DNA of 64,000 nucleotides from Clarkia xantiana subsp. parviflora. Its lineage: Eukaryota > Streptophyta > Magnoliopsida > Myrtales > Onagraceae. The number at the start of each line of letters is the position of its first letter. Position 1 is the stretch's first letter. Location: assembly GCA_036873135.1 (NCBI GenBank), contig JAPTYO010000015.1:10333683-10397682 (forward strand), written 5' to 3'. This document shows positions 11,583 through 21,549 of the stretch, piece by piece. The notes beneath the pieces were generated by a model. It was not told the origin of the DNA. It saw nothing but the letters and a program-made list of their open reading frames with translations, and ran no database searches. The position numbers and the translations under genes are program-made.

Positions 11583-12110
11583 TGTAAGCATATGGTGATG
11601 GTAGCCCATAATATGTATAGTTTACCTAATGAACTTGGGTAAATGTCATATTAGGGTAATTGGGCTAGACCCAAATCCCAATTGACATGGGAGGCCCAAA
11701 ATTGGGCCTCCCCAAATACATATGTCGGCCGAATATTTGTGGTGGGGTAAAGTGGACATTTGTCCACTTTACTCCTATAAATAATTGGTGTTAGGGAAAT
11801 TTTAGGGTTAATCATAATTCCCTCACAAGAGAGTTTTAGAGAGAAAAACCATCCTCCCCACACTATAGGTTCGGCCCCACCAAGTACTTCACAAAGAGTG
11901 TGCCAAATTGCTTCCGAACAAACTCTCCAGAGATCTATCTCTGTGCCAAGAATCGATCAGAGGCTTTGCTGTGGAGCTTATACCGCGTAGGGCTTCTTTC
12001 ACAAGGACTTCTACGGGTTCCGACCGGAGTATCGCGAACTCCCTCGAGCAAGGATCTTTGACTACGGTTACTCTTGAGGTATGTGTAAACTTCCGCTGCG
12101 TAATTGATAT
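11583..12110 (+). repeat. Copia 3' LTR, truncated
   Basis: It matches the 5' LTR from TGTAAGCATATGG up to GCGTAATTGATAT. At 12111 the match stops and a different LTR (TGTTAGATATCTG) begins, so the last part of this LTR is missing. It carries a TATAAATAATTGG promoter motif near 11777. Unlike the 5' LTR it lacks the hAT-like insertion. Confidence 0.92.
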
Positions 12111-12744
12111 TGTTAGATATCTGTCCAACTCGGGTTCGTATTTACATTTCGGGCCTCGTAAAATATCCCAAAACCCGTAAAAAAACCCTTTCGCGGACAC
12201 CCAAGTCTAAAACGGTCCGGGATATGCGCAGATCCCGGGCCGAAGGACTTCCGGATAGCCCTAAGGCGATCCGGAGGTCCGTATTTCCGACTTTCTTCGT
12301 ACGCTCACCCCGATTATCTTGCCAAGTGCGGGAAGTCGGTGCATGCATAGTCCACCTTGATGTCGGTATACATCTTCCTTCATACCGACATCAAGTAGTT
12401 CAAAATTGGGCATGATCCTTAGGTACCCTATAAATAGGGGCCTAGGTCTCCCATTCTAGGGAACTCCTTCATTTTTTGGACTTTGAATGTTCTGACTTCT
12501 CTCTAAGGCTTTCTCTCTCTACAAATTTTGACTTGAGCGTCGGAGAGGGCCCAACCAGCGTCCCCCCCTCTCCCACGCTGGTTACTGCCCCTCGTGCAGG
12601 ATCCGAAGTTCGAGGACGAGGACTGGAAGATTAGCTCAAGGATTGTGTTTTAAGGATCGCGGAGTTCCCGTTCTTATACATACATCCCGAGCCCGTTCGT
12701 GAAAAAAGAAGCCCGAAGCTACCCAGGTGGAAGCAGACTTAACA
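12111..12744 (+). repeat. 5' LTR of gypsy A (plus-strand copy)
   Basis: It is bounded by TGTTAGATATC and CTTAACA. A TATA box (CCTATAAATAGGGG) lies near 12428, with a 14-bp-stem hairpin just upstream. A diverged, inverted relative is at 20516-21103: the first 50 bases correspond (AACTCGGGTTCGTATTTAC versus AATTCGGGTTCATATTTAC), as do the TATA region and the CCAGC...CTCTCCC block. A gypsy-type primer-binding site follows. Confidence 0.85.
12356..12395 (+). promoter_or_regulatory. Perfect hairpin in the gypsy A LTR upstream of TATA
   Basis: CTTGATGTCGGTAT and its exact complement flank a 12-nt loop, about 35 bp upstream of the TATA box. The inverted relative keeps the GATGTCGGTA arm but its partner arm has decayed. 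A regulatory role is inference. Confidence 0.6.
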
Positions 12745-12745
12745 T

Positions 12746-12760
12746 TTGGTGCCGTCAGTG
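12746..12760 (+). other. Gypsy A primer-binding site
   Basis: TTGGTGCCGTCAGTG begins two bases after the LTR end. It is a variant of the TTGGCGCCGTCTGTG primer site common in plant gypsy elements and seen intact in the gypsy B element near 63135-63151. Confidence 0.75.
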
Positions 12761-12795
12761 TGATTCAAACAAAAAGCCATTCAATACCGCGAGCT

Positions 12796-14694
12796 ATGAC
12801 AAGAAGACAAACGAAGAAGGCGGAGGCAAGCAAGCCAAAGCCGAAGCCAACAAGAAACCAACCAGGATGTTCTCACGTTCCAGATGCAGGGTCTACCGCC
12901 TCATTCGTGCCAACCACAAACGTGCCTTCCGCACAGCACGGTCCCGAAATTCAGAATAATGCATCAGCACAAGAGTTCGAGCGAAGGACGGGGATCAATG
13001 AAGAGTTCCCATACGGGATGCCAGCCAACAAACAGAAGCAGGCAACAAGTCAGCAGGATCATTTGCACGTGCATAAAGACATGTTCGCTGCATCCTCCAT
13101 GCCAACAAGCAGCGTGCCTTCCGTACAGCATGGCCTTAAAGTCCAGAATACAGCATACATTGCATCCTATCCGGAAAAGATGGCAAACGTACATATGATC
13201 CATTGAGACTTTGATATTGAAAGCGAGAAGTCGCACAAGCAAGAAGTGTACGTTGCAAAGACAATGCACAAGTCCCATGATACCAACATGGAGTATGTCG
13301 ACATAAAGGATGCCGCCTTGGAAGATGTCATTGGTTTTTCATCAAAGGACAAAGAGCACATTACGCACCATGACACCTTGGTCATAACCACGCATAAGCC
13401 GACAAGAAGTCGACTTGGATCCTCCCACATGCCTGTTGCCACATCCAATAACTTCTTCATGCCAACAAGAAGTGCATCCTTCGCACAGTACGACCAAGGA
13501 GTCCTCCAATACAAAGGTTTCAACCCGCCATCACCTGTCACTCCCACCATGATGACCGCGCTTGAAGAGCTGCTTGCATTCCGAAAGATGTTAACAAACC
13601 AAGGATATTCCCCGCCATCACCACATCTGCCTCCAATCAGCGGACAAGTCGAAGAGACAAGAACAAAGTCCCGAGTCAAAAGTCATCAAGACACACCGTA
13701 CCAAAGAATAGGGGGCCAATACACGGAAGATACCTTCCAATACCAACAACCAATGCAAGGAGCTGCACGCTCATACAACCCGTATGTGATAGCACAACAC
13801 CAAGAAGGGGCATGGAAACAACCTCCAACCTCCCGCTCAAAAATATACAAGGAAGGTTCTTCCACGAGGACAAGCCAAGACGATGCTAACATCTGTCACA
13901 AGGAGAAACGGAAAAAACCTGTTGATGACGATGATGTCCCAATCGCGGGACTTACAACAAGAACCTTGAAGGCAATAATTGAGGAAAAGATAAACGCTTC
14001 TTGGGAAAAGAGACAACCGCAACGAAAGAGGCCATTCCAGTCAGACGTCCAAAGGCTCAAAAACACCAATCTCGCCAAATGTGTTCCATTGAACACACCG
14101 CTTTCCGTCATCTTGAAAGAGATAAAGAAGACCAAGCTGTGGAAAAATCCATCCAATTTCCGCAAGGGCCTATTGGGAAAAGATGAAAGCAAATGGTGTG
14201 AAAATCACGAAGTGTATGGCCACGAGACGGAAAGCTGTGTTGGATTAAGGTTTCATGTAAACAGCTTAATCTTAAAAGGAGAAATGAAGAAGTATATCGA
14301 CCAAGGCAATAAGCATCAAAAGAAGTCTCATGTGAAGTCTTCGGGAAAAGACAAAGGAAAAGAAAAGGCGAATGATAATCCACCTATCGCCAAGCGCCGG
14401 AAAAACAACGTCACTCACGGAACCAATTATGACGACTTATACAATCCTTGGAGTATGAAGGTGGAGGAAACAAATTTCAAACTCCCGAAAAACAAACTTC
14501 CCCATCCACTTGAGCCAATGACCGCCTTCCTTGACAAGAATGTTGAAGAACGGTGCAAGCACCATAAAACTGGGGGGCATGACACCAACATTTGTTCATC
14601 CCCAAAGGAGGAGATTGAAGAGCTCAACACGCTAGATGCACTGAGGAACTATGTGGCACGTGGCAGAATCAACTTGCCGACAAATCACCTATAA
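12796..14694 (+). pseudogene. gag: Gypsy A gag with two zinc-knuckle modules; capsid core and protease deleted
   Basis: I start it at the ATG at 12796 (MTRRQTKKAEA, a basic gag N-terminus after the primer site). One in-frame TGA (13204-13206) interrupts it, then 482 codons are open to 14694. Compared with the inverted relative it keeps the N-terminal and middle regions but jumps from about PFQSDVQRL straight to KCVPLNTPLSVI, so the retrotransposon-gag capsid core is missing. The first knuckle-like motif is WCENHEVYGHETESC. The NNVTHG motif that normally leads into protease then joins directly to a second gag tail with PHPLEPMTAFL and RCKHHKTGGHDTNIC. The protease is absent. Such a protein could at most be a trans-acting or non-functional Gag relic. 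Confidence 0.8.
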
Positions 14695-15631
14695 AGACAT
14701 CAAACACATCATCAATCCCTTTATCTCCATTTTTGCATATCTACTTTAAGTCTTCTTAGATTAAGTACAACTTATGTTTATTAGCCTTAGTACTTTTCAA
14801 AAGGAGCGATCAGTAGACGCCTTCATGTAATCCGTTGTACGAACTCCAAATATCTAATGAAGGTTAAATCTACTTTCGTAGGTACATTACTATATCATGC
14901 ATACTACCTTGGAATAACGCCAAGTAACAACTACGCACATATTAATTGCGTCAACAACACAAGCTATCGCACTATGAACAACAAACGGCTTAGGTCATAC
15001 AACATCCCCCATGCAACGGAGCCTCAAGCATTCTATACGCACAAGACTAAATATCGCGTTGCAATAATAAATAAAACGGGGGCATTACCCAAGTGACAAC
15101 GTCATCAATATTGTGGAAGATAGGAATTCAGGATACGCTCCTATGTTATACACACGCCTGTGCCAAACCCATCACGAGAAAAGAGTTAGAAAATTATTTC
15201 CAACATCCAGCAAGTTTACCCTTGTCAAGAACACAAGAAGGATCGTACCACTCAAAACGTACGCCGACAGCGAAACATAATCTTCAGACAAAACAAAGGA
15301 GAAGATGAGGATTCCACCAGTATAACATCTCTCAACCATGTGCACAATCGTCATACGGACATAACCTCGGAAAGAGTCACAAGTGTATGAAGAAACACAT
15401 CAAATAAACCCAGGCCCCTCGAAAGTGAACACATGAAGCATACATCGCAAAGCCAGCACATTAATTCAACACCGCGCAATGCACAATAGGAGAAGGAGAG
15501 CAACAACTCCAAATCGGCGTTCCGTTCATATAATGAAATCCCAGGGTATACAACCATGAACAAGTGGGGTATGATGAGCGTCAACATCACACCAAAAGAT
15601 CAAGTTCCCAACAAAGGCAGGAATTGGTGAA
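14695..15631 (+). other. Gene-free gypsy A interior
   Basis: No reading frame here resembles a known domain. By position it is decayed interior of the plus-strand gypsy element between gag and the pol fragment at 15632. Confidence 0.5.
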
Positions 15632-15841
15632 ATGAAGGAAGATCAGCAGCTATTAAAAGACTGCTACAAGGTTGCACTCCAACATAATGTCAAGACAAAC
15701 AATAGCGGAATTCCCGTCATTGATGAAAACCCAAGGGTAGACCATGAACGTCCTGCTCTTGTTGAAGCGTTACAAGAAATCAAGATAGATGAGCCAGAAA
15801 GGATGGTCCGAGTAGGCGCAAACTGTCAGAGGAGGAAGTAA
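15632..15841 (+). pseudogene. Gypsy pol fragment (linker before RT)
   Basis: This 69-codon stretch contains DHERPALVEALQEIKID followed by ERMVRVGANC. That pattern resembles the linker ahead of reverse transcriptase in plant gypsy polyproteins, where a proline/glutamate-rich segment leads into a TV(R/K)(V/I)GA motif. No RT core follows. It lies in the same orientation as the gag upstream, so it is probably all that remains of pol in the plus-strand copy. Confidence 0.55.
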
Positions 15842-16316
15842 TATAAACCATCAGGACACAACGATACGACTGCCAAGCGACTTGGGGGGGGCACCAAGCT
15901 CACAAGTGCTCGACATTCCACCGAAGTGAAGAAACGAATAATTGCAAGAACACACGGTACCATTCTTCTAAGAAGGAAACACCAAGCAATGATCATACAT
16001 AGGCATGTACATCATGCTAATGAGGCATCAAAGCGTATCAACTAGAGGACACATACAATAATTCATAGTCGTTGTTCATACAGACATATTCACAATCACA
16101 TATAGAGGGTGATACTTGGAAAAGCTACGCTCCCAACATATGCGCACCTGTCATGATCCGCACCTATCGTGTCCGCACTTAGGGAAGTTTCCTGCACAAA
16201 CAAAGAATCCTCGTATCAGATGCCTTTACTTTATCTATTATATGCATTACTAAAAAGAAAATTTCATAACTCCATATTTTTGCAATAAGTGCGCACCTGT
16301 CGACATTATTGAACCG
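15842..16316. other. Gene-free junction region between the two gypsy A copies
   Basis: No ORF or LTR terminus was recognised. A run of eight G at about 15883-15890 could be part of a polypurine tract, but no LTR start follows. The boundary between the plus-strand and minus-strand elements must lie somewhere here. Confidence 0.4.
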
Positions 16317-17511
16317 TTGGGTACTATACCGGGTGTAGGGGCCGAAGTCGTCACAACACCTCATGTTTTCTCCAAAGTCATAAAGGTTAAGGAAACATGT
16401 GTGAGTTACTTCACCAACCATATTGATGAAGCTATGTTTGACTTATACGCATCCTGTTGTGGACTTGACCCAGTGCTGGAAGGCATATTGCTGTATGACG
16501 TGTCACCCGACGCCAAACAAGGGCAAGTCACTTTACCTCCCGATGACTTATCCGTAGTTTATACTTCACAGATTAGGGAAGGTCTGCGCTTTCCTTATTG
16601 TCCTGATTTGATGGATCTTTGTCGTTATTACCGAATCTCGCCTTTGTATCTTTCTCCTGCTGGCCTTCGAGTATGAGTTGTTTCCGGGTGTTGTTTCATA
16701 GACAGTCTTGGCACTACTCCACTACCCTTTTTCGCTGCTTCTATCAGATGTTGTGTCCGGACGTGACGGGATTATGTGGTATGAAGATGCGTTGGCCTAA
16801 CTTGCAAGATAAAGGTTTCAAGCAACTTGGACTTGGGGATGCCGAGTGGGATTATAGACTTATAGACAGCGACTAGCTGCTCCAGCTGATCGCTCAGGTC
16901 CTTATTGGCGACATCATTATTTCTTCGTGTGCGATGTCGGCACCAATTGGGAGGTTGAGAGAGTTGAGAGAGCTGATCCTGCTTCTATCTTTTCCGAGCT
17001 TTCTTCAGATGATAGGGAAACTGTGAAGGCTATTTATTGATGTCAGCAAGAGCACAGTTTTCGTTGTCTACTACGCGCATCAGAGCAAAAGTTGATTGAC
17101 GCCGGGATTTTCATACTTTCTTCTGACGGTTTGGTATGTTGATAATCTTTATAACCTCTATCATGTTGCAATGTAGGTCGAACTGATGGAAAAAGCTCGT
17201 CCTTGCAGACAGCTGATGTTCGCGGTAACCCGCCTATTGGACGTTATGCTCGTACTGCTGCCCCCGCTATTCCTGGAGCTTCCGGACATGGTCGTGATAA
17301 GGGGATTACACGTAAAACACCTTCTTGCATCATCTTTGGACTTTTTAATTTTCCAAGTTTTGTTGTCTTCATGTTGCCTTCATTTTCAGGTCACTCTGTA
17401 CTCGTGACTGAACGTGTTGTTGCCGCTCCTGTCACTAGCGCTCTTCCTAAGAGGTCCGCCCCAGGGGCGCGTTCTTTCGGTAGCGGACGAGCATCGTTCT
17501 TTGCGACATAG
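16317..17511 (+). pseudogene. Putative gypsy-type transposon protein (Transposase_28-like), antisense ORF
   Basis: The first 119 codons contain LPPDDLSVVYTSQIREGLRF, then CPDLMDLCRYYRISPLYLSP. This resembles the Pfam 'putative gypsy type transposon' (Transposase_28) pattern of an EGLR(L/F)P block followed by a short helix and an L(S/T)P motif. Later pieces lie in other frames: an approximate WEVERVERADPASIFSEL block near 16950 and a serine/alanine-rich tail ending PKRSAPGARSFGSGRASF. A 78-bp gap at 17312-17389 has GT and TTTTCAG ends like an intron. Stops and frameshifts break the gene. It runs opposite to the gag directly to its right. In some plant Tat-lineage gypsy elements an antisense ORF sits in this place. 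Confidence 0.55.
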
Positions 17512-18041
17512 CTTCCCAAAGCTCCATGTGCAATAAACTCTTCTATTTCCATTCTCAGAGTTAGACAATTGTTAGTATGGTGCCCCCATGTTTGGTGGTA
17601 TCGGCACCAATCTTCCACATTTCTTCCTAGGAAGGCATTCATTGGCTCAAGTGGACGCGTAAGCTTGTTTTCTAGGAGCTTGTTGTATATCTCTTCGACC
17701 TCCGTGTTCAAGGGGGTGAAGTTGTCAGGGTATTCAATGCTTAAGCTTCCTGGTTCTCTTGAAGTTTGAGCTTCCTGATTCGAACTGAGAGGTGTACCCC
17801 ATCCCAGCTCGCGTTCACAAGAAATTGCAGTCTCCAACTTATCTTTCCGGCAAGCCATCATCTTGGTTGTACGCCATCCATATATTCTTCTGAATAGAAA
17901 AAATGTTGGCATGTTCATATTCAAATAAAATGCGGTGATGACTTCTTTCTTGGTCGCCCTTAGTGCAGCTGCATTCTGGGCAAACCTCCTGAAGTAAGCT
18001 GTGATGGACTCTTATTGTCCTTGTCTGACATCTAGGACGCT
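17391..18041 (-). pseudogene. Second gag module downstream of the protease
   Basis: Below the protease the same frame, with stops, contains ESITAYFRRFAQNAAALRA and KKEVITAF, a gag-capsid signature (ESL-Y-RRF...AF). A frame open from 17924 follows with the TPLNTEVEEIYNKLLENKL segment, LEPMNAFL and the knuckle WCRYHQTWGHHTNNC, then MEIEEFIAHGALGSYVA. This is the normal order of a plant gypsy Gag C-terminus, but it lies after a first knuckle and a protease rather than before them. The frame runs a further 40 codons into sequence that on the other strand is the antisense ORF, so the true junction is near 17510. Confidence 0.75.
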
Positions 18042-20449
18042 CTATCTTGTTGGAAAGAGCGTCCTATCGAGTCCTGCCATTGGTGTTAACTCCCTTTTCT
18101 CTTCATCATCATCATTTGAAACAAACAGCTTTCTTTTGACACCCAGTTCTATCACAGCAATGGACACCTGCTTCATCTTCCTTAAAGCATTGACATAACA
18201 CTTCCGTGCACCTGTTTGGTCGCCCAGCACTTCGCCAATCCCATGAGGAGTTAGGAACTTCATCTTTTGATGGGCAGTGGATGGCACAATGTCATGCGGG
18301 TTGATTGTCGTTCTTCCTAGGATGTTATTGTATGCTCCTAGGGTGTTCACCACCACAAATGTGACATTGATATGAAGTGCCTTCCAACCTTCTCCCAGGA
18401 CTACTGGCAGTGTAATCATACCCAACGGGTACGTTGCAGCTCCTGCGAAACTGACTAGCGGGAATGTACTCGGTGAAAGATCGGCTTCCGTTTTTTCCAA
18501 TTTCTTGAGAACTTCTATGTGCAATAAATCCGCAGCACTTCCGCCATCCAGCAATATCCTTCGCACATCATATCCATTGACCTCCATCGTAATGAAAAGA
18601 GCATCATCGTGAAGGTAGACTATGTGTTTCTTATCAGCGTTTGAGAACGGGATGATCACGTCTTCCTTCTCCGGTTGGCGTCTTTTCCCATATTTGGGCA
18701 AAAATTGCAGTTGTGCAGCATAAACATCACGAGCATTAGAAATGCTTCCTCCTGCAGCTGGCCCTCCATGAATCACGTTGATGACGCCACGCTTCACCGG
18801 CGGTGGATTGACGTCCATTTTCTCTTTTCCCTTGTTCATCTTCTTGGATGGCTTATCATGGTTCTTCTTTTGGCGCTTGTCGCCTTGATCTACGTACTGC
18901 TTGAGCTCTCCTTTGAGAATGAAATTGTTTACACAGAATCTTAGGCTGACACAGCTATCCATCTCATGGCCATAGACTTCATGGTTCTCGCACCACTTGT
19001 CTTCTTGTTTTCCAAGTGGACCTTTTCGGAAGTTTGTCGGCTCCCTCCACATGTTGTCTTCCTTCATCTTTTTCAAGATCACGGAGAGTGGTGCATTCAA
19101 AGGAACGCAGTCTGCCAAGTTTACTTCCTTTGGTCTTTGGAACTCCGGCTAGAACGACCTCTTTTGCGGCAGGAACTGCCTTGGTTGTTGCAAACCTTGT
19201 TGAGGTCTCGCCTGCTTCTCTTTAGCACGAGCTGCGCTGAGTTTCGCCTTGTTCTGATCCCTGAATCTCTCTAGATCCACGAACTCCTTGACTCTTGCCG
19301 CCAATTCTTCAAGTGTCTCCGCGGGGCGCCTCGACATCTTCTCCGCTAGGGAAAATCCTCTTCGGCCTAAATTTTCTATGAAAGCGCGCACGATCTCTCC
19401 TTCAGTGAGGTTGCCCTGAATGTCAGCGACATTTTGATTGAAGCGGATGTAGTAATCTGCCAACGACTCATCATTTTTCTGTACCACCTCGTTTAATGCC
19501 CCGGTCCTTTTAGGAGTGTGCGCTCTCTCATGTATCTTTGAATAAACTTCACCTTCAGGTATGCCCACGATGTAACACTTTCGCATGGTAATGAAAAGAA
19601 CCAATGTGCGGCCGTTCCCACAAGGGTGTTGGGGAATGTCATGGCGACATGATGCGGATTGTCAGTTCGTCCCAGCAAGGAGGCTTCATGTTGTTGAATA
19701 TGTTCAATCGGATCTCCTTTTCCCCTGTACTTCTCTCCTCTAATTCGATAGAGAGCGTCTGGGACGCGGCTGTACACTAGTTCGTCGGAGAACGGATGCG
19801 ATGCGTTCTCCTCAAGGGCATGCATCCCTTTCATTTTTGACTGCTTCATCTTCTTCTCGATCATTTCTTCCAAAGCCTTAGCTGTAAGCCCCGTGACTGG
19901 GATGTCACTGTTGCACGCAGGCTTCCTCCACCCCTCATTGTATGTACGAGCACGGGTTTCTTCCTTGAAATGACCTTCCTTGTGCACGTCGGCATGGCTT
20001 GCTGACTTGAAGTTGCCTTCCTTTTGTGGCCTCTGTGAGTTGTTGACAGGGGGTTGCTTCCATCTTACTCCTTGTTGTTGCTGGTTCACACCAACAATTG
20101 AAGTGTATGAATGTGTAGCTTCCTGCCTCGCCTGCTGGTACTACTGGTAGGTTCTTTCAGAATATCCTTCGCCTTCTGGATGTTGCGGTTCTTGATGGTT
20201 GACATCATGCGACATCTCCCTCGTAGGTGCAGCATACTCATTAACTGGCGGAGGTGGCGGCGGGGGTGCCATGTACCCCTGGTTCCTTAGAGTCTCCCTG
20301 AATGCGAGGAGCTCTTCCAGTGCGGCCATCATGGCAGATGTGACTGTTGGCAGGTTGCCCGCGCCTCTTGGTTGTTGCTGCACTCCGTCAGCTGGCATCC
20401 CGTGTGGGAACTCTTCATTCCTCTCCGCCCTTTGTTCGAACTTGTGCAC
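18042..20449 (-). pseudogene. gag: Gypsy A gag-protease, minus strand, frameshifted
   Basis: The N-side (20449-20141) aligns with the plus-strand gag through FEQRAERNEEFPHGMPA. A stop near 20140 is followed in frame by PVTGLTAKALEEMIEKKMKQ and the capsid core (GDPIEHIQQHEASLL, then AAHWFFSLPCESVTSWAYL). A frameshift lies between 19493 and 19604, after which the core continues (ESLADYYIRFNQ, GEIVRAFIENLG). From 19118 the frame holds KWCENHEVYGHEMDSC, INVIHGG and the aspartic protease box RRILLDGGSAADLL. The family norm is D(T/S)G(S/A), so DGG is altered beside the catalytic aspartate. Gag builds the particle and protease processes the polyprotein. This copy can do neither in one frame. Confidence 0.88.
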
Positions 20450-20515
20450 TGGTACCTCGTTCTGGACGTTGGGACCATGCTGCGCGGAGGGCGCATTTGG
20501 GGTATCTCGAACTGT

Positions 20516-21103
20516 TTTTCAGAGACCTCGAACCTCGATCCACGAACTAACTCTCGCTCTCACCTTGATCCCCGAACTAACTCTGATCTCCGTCTCAGTC
20601 TTCTATACGCCAGGCTCTGTAGAGCAGGCGATAACCAGCATGGAGAGGGAGGGGGGGTGGTGCTGGTTGAGCTCTCTCTGATGCTAAAGTCAGTATTTTA
20701 GAGAGTGGTTAGAGCACAAATAGCCAATTCTCCAGAGTTTCGAGTTAAATCTTAAATGGGAGATCTAGGCTCCTATTTATAGGAAATATGAGAGTTGTGT
20801 CTGGTTCGATGTTGGTTTGCAAGAAAATGCTTACCGACATCGAGATTGGCTATATACGCACTAACTTCTCGTACATAGTAAAAACAAGGGCAAACATGCA
20901 GTACTAGTCGGTAACCCGGACCGTGTCGACATTCGACACGGTCCGGATTGCCTTATGGTAATCCGGAGGTCCTCGGTCCGGGTGCGACGCGCATCCGGAC
21001 CTTTTTGGCCCAGGGTGACTGCGGTAAGATCCGTTCCGTGGTTTTAGCGTGTTTGCGAGGTCTGAAACGTAAATATGAACCCGAATTGGACATATATCCA
21101 ACA
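20516..21103 (-). repeat. Partial 5' LTR of the minus-strand gypsy A relative
   Basis: Its minus-strand start, TGTTGGATATATGTCC at 21103, is related to the LTR at 12111. It keeps the CCTATAAATAGG promoter motif (about 20776-20786) and the CTCAACCAGC...CTCTCC block. The 3' end of the LTR, the primer site and the gag N-terminus are missing, with the join near 20516. A short direct duplication (GTTAGTTCG(G/T)GGATC, two units, about 20535-20585) lies at the broken end. Confidence 0.75.
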
Positions 21104-21549
21104 TTACCATATTGTTTAGTAAATGTTACAATATATATATATATATACGGACTCCGCGCCCCTAGACCCGGCCCTGCCCCGAACCTTCCCGTGACCCGCA
21201 GGTCGGCGGTTCAAAACCAGGTCGGGGGCCCGCGGGTCAGGGGGCCCCAAGACCCATTGTCATCCCAACTTAAATCTCCGATGTGTAGCTATCTATTGCA
21301 TTAAGTAAGCGGATTATTATGTTATTAACTATTTTTTCAGAAATGATTGGCTATAGGACTGTTTTTTTCCTGCTACTACTACGTCTTTTCTTGGTGCACT
21401 TTATTTCCGTATCATCTTTGTTTTGCTCGTACATCCTGAGTTGAAGAAAATATTGCAAATTCTTTCCAACTCGAACAATTTGACATTTTTAAAGCTTCAT
21501 GGCTCTTTTACCAAAGAAGAAATATATAACAATCTTAGAGTTTTTTTTA
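21104..21549. other. Intergenic; (AT)n run and GC-rich patch
   Basis: No gene is seen. A short AT run (about 21131-21147) is followed by a GC-rich patch (about 21150-21250) with GGCCC and GGGTC motifs. The patch may be a worn hAT-like end, but no termini or TSD could be set. Confidence 0.5.

Larger units (their letters stand above)
2506..12110 (+). mobile_element. Ty1/copia LTR retrotransposon, degenerate and nested
   Basis: The order is 5' LTR, initiator-tRNA-type primer-binding site, long leader, gag, decayed protease/integrase region, reverse transcriptase, RNase H, long 3' untranslated region, polypurine tract and truncated 3' LTR. Reverse transcriptase lying after the expected integrase position, UBN2-type gag and the TGGTATCAGAGC primer site identify Ty1/copia. 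Stops and frameshifts, two hAT-like insertions and loss of the 3' LTR tail under a gypsy LTR make it non-functional. A second, more deleted copy lies on the minus strand at 55000-58178. No TSD can be checked because the 3' end is missing. Confidence 0.93.
16317..21103 (-). mobile_element. Gypsy A relative, minus strand, pol-less
   Basis: Read from the right, it has a partial 5' LTR (21103 to about 20516), gag and protease (20449-18042), a second gag module (18041 to about 17511) and an antisense ORF (17511-16317). RT, RNase H and integrase are absent. No primer-binding site lies between the LTR and gag, so the LTR end and gag N-terminus are also deleted. I did not find its 3' LTR. It is a non-autonomous remnant facing the plus-strand copy. 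Confidence 0.75.

Noticed and set aside
12884..13198. Overlapping ORFs on both strands through the gypsy A gag
   Set aside because: They are shadows of the gag frame, which alone carries recognisable gag motifs.
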